Source: Rhexocercosporidium sp. MPI-PUGE-AT-0058
Lineage: Eukaryota; Ascomycota; Leotiomycetes; Helotiales
Direction of reading: 5' to 3'
NCBI GenBank assembly: GCA_020746875.1
Contig: JAGTJL010000008.1
Span: 1,550,001-1,614,000 of the forward strand
Length of the DNA stretch: 64,000 nt
The translations under genes and the position numbers were made by a program. The notes under the pieces are model-generated. The model made no database searches, was not told the origin of the DNA, and was given only the letters and a program-made list of their open reading frames with translations. How positions within the stretch are numbered: the first letter of the stretch is position 1; every line of letters starts with the position of its first letter. Below, piece by piece: positions 56,491 to 64,000 of the stretch.

Positions 56491-57547
56491 GAATAGATGA
56501 ATGGAGCATCTGTCATCACAAACGCTCCTCGAGTAAAATTAAGCGATCCCTAGTTTGTTTCAGCCTCTTGAACACGTCAGATTCTTGAGATTTATAGGCT
56601 TTGTCCTTGTTGATTTTGGAGCCCGATGGAAAACTAAGCGAGTCTTTACTTTCGATCGCCTACAAAAGGCTCGTCAACAAATAACGCATGGCGGGCAAGA
56701 CTTACAGAGAAGGCGTAGAATCCGGCGATGTTGAAGGGCAGAAGGCTAAACTAGTGGGGCTTTGACCCCTAATATTGTTACCTATTGGGGCTACTAGGAA
56801 TATAGCATAAGTTAGGACTGGCGCATAGTACATTGTCCTTTATCAAGTGCATCTCTACACCCTCTATCGATCTAGCTCAACTATATCTTATTCGAGTTCC
56901 AAGTAAGCCGTGAGTAAGGTAGTAGTAGACCGACGCGGAACGGGCGAGGAAGGAATTCTAAGTACAGTAGATGTATCTCCACTGAAGGACTTGTCTCGTT
57001 GCCATCTCGACCTAGCATATCTTTCTTTAAGCACCTGGTTGGGGAATGCGCTCGCCGCATGATTGTTGTCATCCCTTAATCGCAAACCTAAGTATAGACG
57101 ACCGTGCAGTGAGGGAGCGTAATTCTTTTTAATCGCTTCCGTACTTGACCAAATCGGCTAGTATTGCGTATGAATCCTTACAGTCACATATTTTAATCAT
57201 AATGAGGGCATGGAGAGATAAGGTGGGTAGTAGCTTGAACGCAAGAGTGAACATCTGACCAAATAGTTGATCTGAATGTTGGTGATTGAGGATCGAAGCG
57301 TTGTCTAGAAGAATATGACGCATCTGCGAGAGAATGGAATCTAGGGATTTGGAGAAGGTGTCCATAAGGAGCTCCAGATTTTGAAATTTGAAGGAGACAC
57401 GGCTAAGAATAGCTACCACCTTGAACCTCAACTCCATCTATGCTTTCCTCCACTCCGAGAAGACAAAAGGTCAACTGGTTTGTCAGTATCTAACGGAATA
57501 TGGTATTTAACACCTGACCTTCTCTTTACTACCTACTCTCTGCTCGG
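56491..57547. other. Spacer, 1.06 kb, no clear gene
   Basis: Contains a small direct repeat of GGGGCT with an adjoining near-inverted GGGGCT/GACCCC motif at about 56755-56800. Frames on the minus strand at 56881-57085 and 57129-57437 are short and lack a known domain; the region could be decayed coding sequence. No element identified. Confidence 0.4.
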
Positions 57548-58570
57548 TCAATGTCCACGTCCACACCCATGTACATCTTTTTCAATGCCACTTCCAGTCG
57601 AGTAACTATGCGTGAATAGTTGAGTGGATCTAAGCAGAGGCCAAAAGACTATATCCTTGCGTCTGAAGAGAGCTGCTCGCCGTGAACCATGTAGTATGAA
57701 TAGCTCCTCTCTTTCCTTGCAAGTCAGAGCAGCAGAAGGATGGCTCAGCGTTTCCGTCCCAGGAGCCAGCCCTTCGAATCTGGCTCTTGGTGATATGTAG
57801 TCCAGTTTTGGCACCTTTCGAGCAACCGTAGGGACTCGACGACGATCGACGATAGGTGGCAGGTCTTCATCTAGAGGAGATAGCCCAGGACCAATATCTT
57901 GCCATTTAACCACAAACAGCACTATCTCTTCGCCTACGAATCTTTCCAAGCTTACATCAAATTCGGTAGGACAGAACTGACACCGGCAGCTCATGATATT
58001 TTCTTGTTGACCTATCACCATGCTATCGAGCGTTGCGAACTTCCGATGCAAACATCCCGCAACAGTTACGTTCTTAGATGACAGCCTGTTCGTATGCGGA
58101 CACTTCAAAAAAATTCTCTTCAATAAACAACACTGGGCTGTCCCTTCAGCCAGGGGCACGACGTAAGTTGTTTGCGAACGCATCAAAAGTCTCCCGCACA
58201 CAATTATTGGTTCAGATATAAATCGGGAAACTTGCGAACCTTGCAAAACTGTGCCTCCCCGATAGGTGAGTAGCTCCATCAGGTGTTCCACGTCTCTCCC
58301 TTGACGATGTTGCTTCATGATCATGCGAAAGATTGTCAAGTCGAAATTTGGGTGGATGAATATGTTCACCCGTAGCCTCTGATCATATTTCCTGCATTTG
58401 GTCCATACCTTGGGATGAGCATGTATGTCGTTCATGCGATGTAGTTTTTCGCAACGGTAACATTCAATGTGATCAGGATGGTGGAGCTCCAAAACGTCCC
58501 AACGTACTATGCGAGGTAAAGGCTCAGACAATTGAGGAGCGTCGGAAAGGCTGGTTGGGAGCATGATCAT
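57548..58570 (-). CDS. Cys/His-rich orphan protein, F-box-family-like without an F-box
   Basis: Single exon, 340 residues. The N-terminal part has a Cys/His block (LELHHPDHIECYRCEKLHRM, NDIHAHPKVWTKCRK), then NIFIHPNFDLTIFRMIMKQH followed by a basic stretch, a second Cys cluster (MSCRCQFCPTEFDVSLE) and a C-terminal WQDIGPGLSP. This architecture resembles lineage-specific fungal proteins that normally begin with an F-box and act as substrate receptors for SCF ubiquitin ligases. No F-box is visible here; upstream bases hold only a short frame with stops (58571-58660). Thus it may be N-terminally truncated or a decayed copy. Function not assigned. Confidence 0.5.
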   Translation of the reverse strand: MIMLPTSLSDAPQLSEPLPRIVRWDVLELHHPDHIECYRCEKLHRMNDIHAHPKVWTKCRKYDQRLRVNIFIHPNFDLTIFRMIMKQHRQGRDVEHLMELLTYRGGTVLQGSQVSRFISEPIIVCGRLLMRSQTTYVVPLAEGTAQCCLLKRIFLKCPHTNRLSSKNVTVAGCLHRKFATLDSMVIGQQENIMSCRCQFCPTEFDVSLERFVGEEIVLFVVKWQDIGPGLSPLDEDLPPIVDRRRVPTVARKVPKLDYISPRARFEGLAPGTETLSHPSAALTCKEREELFILHGSRRAALFRRKDIVFWPLLRSTQLFTHSYSTGSGIEKDVHGCGRGH

Positions 58571-59696
58571 GCGTCGGACTTCGATTATCGATCGTGAACG
58601 AGTTGGGCCAAGATTGAGGTGACGAGATGTGAGGCGAAGAAGTCGCTAAGAAATGCGAGACTAGAATCGTTTCGGGCAATCTCTTGAAATGGGGTGTTCT
58701 AAAGCAGTGCTTAGTAGATGTTGGGAATCCTCTAAGAAAAGAAAGGTCAAGAAGAAAAGGCAGGATTTAGTCAAAAATCTCGTCCAAGTAAGTACCTTAA
58801 AGCTTCTAGCGCAAACGTTCTCCAGTATGATCTCATGTTGTGTCACGCTCGCTACTTTCTCCACTGGCTTAGGGTTATCTCCAAGTAGTGTGAACGCCAA
58901 TTTGGCTCCCAGGGTTGTAAACAGAAAGTAAAGTCGACAGTAAAAAACTGAAATGCGCTTAGTATCATTGGGGATGGCATGTATATATGTAAGATTACAA
59001 GCACGGCTTTCCGAGGGCAATACACACCAGCCAAAATATTTAAGAAAACCACTTCTATCGCTTCATAGCTATTGTACATAGTATAAGACTAGCATAATAA
59101 TAAGGGAAGTTATTTCAACAAGTATTTTGAGCTTTGTCTTGACTTGAGGTTACGTTACGTCAATTAAGAAGGAAACACGACAATCTCCTCAATTAGGAGA
59201 CAATTCAACTATCAAGTGTTTCTTGATTAATCGTTGGATTCCAAGTAAATAAAAGGAAACAAATGTAACCAAAGATGCATGTGAGGCTGAAAATTGAGGC
59301 TCACTTAACCTGATCAGAATTAGCTTCCTTCGGGCTTCACTTGAAAGACGCGCTTGCAGGAAGAAGAACTATTGTTGATAATGCTACATTTGAGAGTGCA
59401 TGAAGGTGACGTCCCTCATTATTAATCAAACTCCCATGGACATACCAATAAGCAATATTCATTTCGTTTCCCCCAAACCATGCAATGAACTCTACACACT
59501 GAGAACCTTCAGTGATGTTTCAAACCGAATCAATACTGACGACCAACCACTGTTCCAACTCCCTAGCTTCCAGGCTCCTGGTTCGATATCATATTTTCCC
59601 CTTCCATCACACTGCCATCTCCACCGCCATATCCACAACAAGTGGTGCCATTTACTCGTTCTGTTCAAATCCTAATGTAGCATATCTGTGGCGAAT
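58571..59696. other. Spacer, 1.1 kb
   Basis: AT-rich. A broken frame on the minus strand just upstream of the orphan gene encodes FQEIARNDSSLAFLSDFFAS before a stop, possibly a relic of an F-box segment. Nothing else is recognised. Confidence 0.4.
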
Positions 59697-60287
59697 TCAA
59701 GCTCGCCTCGGTCTTCGGTTTCTGATACCAGTCACTGCGGGTGATTGGAAGAACAAGTGATCTATCGTGAAAAGCGAAACCGTCCCTACAACAGCGGTCG
59801 CCAGTACCTTCGGGAATTCTCTGAAGAATACATCTCTTGGAGGACCATACGCGCCATAAGGATGCCACCACCCTATCTTGCTCCAAAAGACGGCGGTCAC
59901 AAGGATGAATGCTACCCTCCGAAAGAACGAGACCCCATGCCGCCAGCCATCGCTAGGATATGCTCCGGTGGTGAGATCTGCACGGAGGCCCAAGAAACGC
60001 CCCGCGGTGTTGTCGAAGATAAATTGAGATGGAGGATCGCTGTGTCTGGTGACAAAAATTAGACAGAATAAGGTGGTCAGAAGTGGGCTTCTCCATGGAA
60101 CGAGTTCGCCGAGAGGGATTTTTAGCGTTAGGCAAATGCATACGAAGCACATTGTCCAGTAGTAGGCCTCGGAGTGCCAGGCCAAGTGCCTAACCACATC
60201 TCTTTCAATCTCGAAATTTCTCATTGCTGGACCTTGAAACTGGGTAGCTCGCGGAACGTCAGCTGCTCCGTCGGTTGTTCTGTTCAT
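59697..60287 (-). CDS. Small multi-pass membrane protein of unknown function
   Basis: Single exon, 196 residues. Four hydrophobic stretches: YYWTMCFVCICLTLKI (about 42-57), SPLLTTLFCLIFVT (about 66-79), RRVAFILVTAVFWS (about 122-135) and VLATAVVGTVSLFTIDHLFF (about 160-179). The N-terminus is hydrophilic and the C-terminus is basic (IRNRRPRRA). A loop holds the aromatic stretch IGWWHPYGAYGPPRDVFF. I do not recognise the family. Composition and hydrophobic periodicity argue for a real gene, but I found no supporting splice structure. Confidence 0.5.
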   Translation of the reverse strand: MNRTTDGAADVPRATQFQGPAMRNFEIERDVVRHLAWHSEAYYWTMCFVCICLTLKIPLGELVPWRSPLLTTLFCLIFVTRHSDPPSQFIFDNTAGRFLGLRADLTTGAYPSDGWRHGVSFFRRVAFILVTAVFWSKIGWWHPYGAYGPPRDVFFREFPKVLATAVVGTVSLFTIDHLFFQSPAVTGIRNRRPRRA

Positions 60288-61810
60288 TGCGGAGACAGAC
60301 AGATTGGTGATACTGTGAATGATGTTGTCGGGTTCTGCAGCTAAAGCTGAGATGAAGACGATGCAAGAAAAAGAGCAGATGATGATGGTAAGTTGTAGTG
60401 TCTGAGATCAAGCATGCCAAATTAAAGAAACAAATTTGGCTTGGAAGTATTGAAAGAGAAAGAGCGAAGGAGGTAGACCCTCCATCTCAGACAACTTTGG
60501 CAGGTTCGCAAAGACAGATAGAGCTGGAAGGGGCGGTTCCAATTATCTCAGCGACTCAGCGGCAATCGAGTCTTCACCTGTGGTAAATTTGATACAAGAT
60601 ATTGCTTGAGAGACCTGCAGCCAAGGAACTGTCAGTCATCTTCCAGGTCGTAGCAAATGGATAGAAACCCTTCAATTTGGAAACCATCGGCCATTGCAGT
60701 AGTTTTAGGTCTCAAGACTCTGAGCCCTTGCCACCTTCCTGACATCTATAACCTGGAAACCAAAGCCATCATAACAACTGTTGCTCCAGAGTTTAAACCC
60801 AGAACGGACTATATGAGGCCGTGCCCAGCAGTCGACATGAGCCGTTGGACTCGAGCGTGAGATTAAGTGTGTGGAGTGAGTTTCTTTTAGATGTATCATG
60901 TGCTGGGAATATGTGATGGGATAATCATAGGTGCGATGATACCATAATCTTGCTTGTGGGGAAGTTGAAATAAATGATACTAGGAGCCCAGTAAACACTG
61001 CTTCGATCAATCGATTCAATGTAATTGAGTCTCGCGTATTTGTTCTAGCCGCCTTACAAAAGCTCTGAAAGATCTTCGCATGGTTTCACTGCCAAAAGAA
61101 AAAAAGAAAAGAAAAAAGAAAAAAGGTCACCTCATGATTCCAGATCTGTATATTTACAAGCAGAACTCTGATCATAGAACTGTATGGAAAGTTAACCGAG
61201 GATCAACCCCGCTTACAATACCCCCACCCACCACGCCAGCCCAAATCTGTGAGACAAGTTGGATCTCATTACAACCCCGTGTTACCTATCATCAAAAGGA
61301 AACGAGAAAGCTTCAAGGAAGGCATCATGCATGGCGTTCGCTACACTTTTCCTCAACAACGGCTATCCTATCCCTTGACTTCCTCACACGCGGCGACCCC
61401 CTCACAGTCTGGCGTCCTCTGATCTTCATAGCTCCCATCTCTCCATCGAATCAAGTCTATTGAAAGTCTTTCGACGGCCAAGTGGGTTCTTGGTCGGTCC
61501 CAATCGAGATTCACACTAGGCTCGTAATCTACAAAACCCCCGCATCCCCGGATCGTTCCTTCAGCCTCGCAACCTACTTTTCTTGTTGTGCAGATTGCCT
61601 CCGCTGCCCCGTGGTCCATTGAGGGGAGACTGAGGCGAAGCGAGGTGACACAGCAGGAATACAAGACTACAAGAATTTCCGTATGTCGCATTCGCCCTAC
61701 AGCAAGTCATACCTCAACTTCACCTCAACTTCACCGCAACTTCACCGCAACTTCACCTCATACGCAGCCTATCCACTCACCCCGAGTTGCCCGCTCAATC
61801 CACATCCAAG
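60288..61810. promoter_or_regulatory. Divergent spacer, 1.5 kb
   Basis: Precedes both the small membrane protein (-) and the flavin monooxygenase (+). A purine-rich AAAAAGAAAAGAAAAAAG run lies at 61095-61125, and repeats of CTTCACCGCAA/CTTCACCTCAA lie at 61724-61760, just before the monooxygenase ATG. No gene found. Confidence 0.4.
61724..61760 (+). repeat. Short tandem repeat in the monooxygenase leader
   Basis: Four imperfect 10-12-nt units of the type CTTCACCKCAA stand in tandem, 50-90 bp before the monooxygenase ATG. Confidence 0.65.
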
Positions 61811-63811
61811 ATGGCGACAGCCGCTACTCAGACCATGCCTACTCAAGCAGTTGCTTCATACCAACGCGTAGAGCCTGGTTCTGTCAATATCCCCGTGGCA
61901 GACCTCTCACAGATCAAGGCAGTCAAGCCTGAAGAAGTCAACCAAGCCACTGAACAATGGGTTTCCTCCTTCAATGAAGCTCTCAAGAGCTCCGACTTCA
62001 ATGGCCTCTCCGATCTCTTCTTGCCAGAAGCCCACTGGCGTGATCACCTTTGTCTCTCCTGGGATTGCCATACCTTCAAAGGCCCAGAGAAGATGAAGGA
62101 ATTCTTGAAGAAGGAATGCAGACTAAAGAGCGTCGCTGTCGATAAGAGTAGCGAATTCAGATCACCAACCGTCACCGTATTCGATGGACAAGGAAAGATC
62201 CCAGGCATCCAGACCTTCTTGACCACCGAATCGGATGTTGGTCGAGGTCTCGGTGTAGCCAGATTGGTGCAGCAGGGTAGCAAATTGAAGGCTTTCTCAC
62301 TGTTCACCTCTATGAGGGAGTTGAAAGGCCATGAGGAGACCGTTTTCGGGCGTCGTCCTGAGGGTGTGGCCCACGGCGGTCAACCTGGAAGGAAGAACTG
62401 GCTAGAACGTCGAATCGCCGACGAGAACTTTGACGATAGCGAGCCAGCCGTTTTGATTCTAGGTAAATATCCCAAATATGGTTTGTGACAATGGATAGCT
62501 AATTTGATCAGGTGCCGGACAAGGAGGCCTCACCCCAGCTGCTCGTTTGAAGATGCTAAATGTCCCTACCCTCATCATCGATCGGAATCCACGCATTGGG
62601 GACAACTGGAGAAACCGCTACCACCAGCTTGTACTCCACGACCCGGTTTGGTATGATCATATGCCCTATGTCAATTTCCCACCGCACTGGCCAATCTTTA
62701 CACCAAAGGACAAGTTGGCAGATTTTTTTGAGACATATGCCAAATTGCTTGAGCTCAATGTCTGGACATCTACTACAATCAAGGAGTCCACATGGGATGC
62801 GTCGAAGAAGCGCTGGACGGTGGTTGTTGAGCGAACCAAGGAACCTGGCGTCTCAGAGACCCGGGTCCTACACCCGAAGCACATTATACAAGCTACAGGA
62901 CATTCTGGCGAAATGAATTTCCCTGCCCATATCCCGGGCATCAAGGACTTCAAGGGCGACCGACTATGTCACTCTTCGCAATTTACGGGCGCCAAGATGG
63001 ACGGACAGGGCAAGAAGGCCATTGTCGTTGGATGTTGTAACTCAGGTCATGACATTGCCCAGGACTATTTTGAGAAGGGATACGATGTTACAATGGTCCA
63101 GCGCTCGTCCACTTGCGTCGTCTCATCCGAGTCAATTCTGAAGATCGGATTAGCGGGACTGTACGACGAGCAAGGCCCACCGGTCGAGGATGCTGATCTG
63201 GCGTTTTGGAGTATCCCTTCCTCAGTCCTAAAGTCAATTCATATCGATGTCACAGCTCTACAAAACAAGAATGATGCCAAGCTTCTGGAAGGTCTCGAAA
63301 AGGCTGGCTTCAAGCTTGATCAAGGTCCAGATCGCGCCGGGTTGTTTATGAAATACTTTCAGGTACGGTTTCCCTTGAATGTCATAAAACGAATTACTGA
63401 CATGTGGATCAGAGAGGCGGTGGGTACTACATCGACGTCGGCGCTTCCCAATTGATCGTCGACGGCAAAATCAAGATCAAGCAAGGCCAAGAAATCGCAG
63501 AAGTCCAATCACACGGCCTCAAGTTTGCAGACAGTTCCGAGCTTCCAGCCGACGAGATCATCTTTGCCACTGGCTACAAGAACATGAGGACACAGGCTCG
63601 AAACATCTTCGGCGACGAGCTGGCTGACCAAGTCAAGGATGTTTGGGGATTCGATGAAGAGGGCGAGATCCAAACCATGTGGCGCAAGACTGGACATCCA
63701 GGCTTCTGGTTCTTTGGAGGCAATCTTGCGTTGTGCAGATACTGGTCCCGAATGATTGCTTTGCAGATCAAGGGCCTCGAGGAGGGGATTTGTGAGTATG
63801 CCGATCGTTAG
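61811..63811 (+). CDS. NTF2-like/flavin monooxygenase fusion
   Basis: Three exons, 61811-62462, 62512-63362 and 63413-63811, 633 residues from ATG 61811. Residues about 45-180 form an NTF2/SnoaL-like domain (NQATEQWVSSFNEALKSSDF, LFLPEAHWRDHLCLSWD, and a GKGxxG-less beta half). The FMO part starts at about residue 218 with the FAD motif LGAGQGG, then PRIGDNWRNRYHQLVLHDP, the FMO-type ATG in IIQATGHSGE, FKGDRLCHSSQF, and a second Rossmann motif VVGCCNSGHDIA for NADPH. Near the end are EIIFATGYKNM and FGGNLALCRYWS. This combination is typical of fungal single-component flavin monooxygenases or Baeyer-Villiger-type enzymes. The substrate is unknown. Confidence 0.88.
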
Positions 63812-64000
63812 ATGGACATTTGATTTTAAGGGGGGTGGGTGATGCCTCGAAGGACATGATGCTTGCTTGATCGTCCGATTTGGATTTGTTTTAGCCTTTT
63901 GCTCCAAGAAATTACACGTGTCTAGCAATGGAAACTCGCTTCTAAGTAATTAACTACCTCCCGCGGGATGCTCAGTACGAGAGAGCTAGCTTCTGTGGAG
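63812..64000. other. 3' flank at window end
   Basis: No coding or RNA feature recognised. The segment is short and ends at the window boundary. Confidence 0.5.

Noticed and set aside
56740..57120. Possible mobile-element remnant
   Set aside because: Short GGGGCT repeats and TA-rich sequence hinted at a decayed element, but no terminal repeats, target-site duplication or recognisable transposase or reverse transcriptase motif was found.
1..64000. tRNA, rRNA or CRISPR features
   Set aside because: I scanned for tRNA box-B type GGTTCGANNCC and cloverleaf ends and for repeat-spacer arrays and saw none that hold up; a covariance search would be decisive.

Overview
The window looks like nuclear DNA of a filamentous ascomycete. 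Genes carry short introns (about 40-100 nt) with GTRNGT-type donors, CTAAC-like branch points just before a YAG acceptor, no Shine-Dalgarno spacing and roughly one gene per 2.5-3 kb. The gene set fits Pezizomycotina: a CYP52-type P450, a WSC/copper-radical oxidase, a Zn2Cys6 regulator, a DIM-2-like DNA methyltransferase and a DUF302 protein. The overall feel is Leotiomycetes, but that is an impression and not a test. I rebuilt the spliced models by hand. Every multi-exon CDS reported with explicit exon ends sums to a multiple of three and reads through without a stop.

Layout. 0-8 kb: a small low-complexity ORF, a five-exon CYP52-like P450 (-), a hidden 85-aa three-exon gene (-) and a caleosin (+). 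8-15.5 kb: a 3.1-kb gene-free stretch, then a six-WSC-domain glyoxal-oxidase-like copper radical oxidase (+). 16-25 kb: a glyoxalase-fold protein (+), a secreted Gly/Asn-repeat protein (-), TIM17 (+) and a DUF302 secreted protein in three exons (-). 25-34 kb: an MDR-family alkenal/enone reductase (+), an SSU1/TDT-type transporter (+) and the WD40-M20 glutathione-degradation protein DUG2 (+). 35-41 kb: a nine-exon DNA cytosine methyltransferase with two BAH regions (+), then a dienelactone hydrolase (-). 41-47 kb: a TAPT1/EMP65 ER membrane protein (+) and an unnamed multi-pass membrane protein (+). 48-56.5 kb: an L-serine dehydratase (+), a nine-exon Zn2Cys6 factor (-), an SDR (+) and a fused FMN split-barrel/FAD-NAD reductase (+). 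57-64 kb: a Cys/His-rich orphan (-), a small membrane protein (-) and an NTF2-like/flavin monooxygenase fusion (+).

How the genes relate. This is mostly an ordinary chromosomal neighbourhood, and I do not see a secondary-metabolite cluster or a mobile element. Several genes concern redox or xenobiotic chemistry (P450, caleosin peroxygenase, copper radical oxidase, glyoxalase, enone reductase, dienelactone hydrolase, SDR, split-barrel reductase, flavin monooxygenase), but they are interspersed with housekeeping genes (TIM17, DUG2, TAPT1). The most plausible local regulatory unit is at 47.9-53.9 kb. There a near-perfect 26-bp CGG...CCG palindrome lies upstream of the serine dehydratase, which converges on a Zn2Cys6 regulator, which in turn diverges from an SDR.

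Points for a second look: an extra Cys in the catalytic loop of the methyltransferase; a SUMO-interacting-type motif in its acidic N-terminus; a strong C-rich to G-rich strand switch inside many genes; two real small multi-exon genes that single-ORF calling cannot show; and the palindrome.
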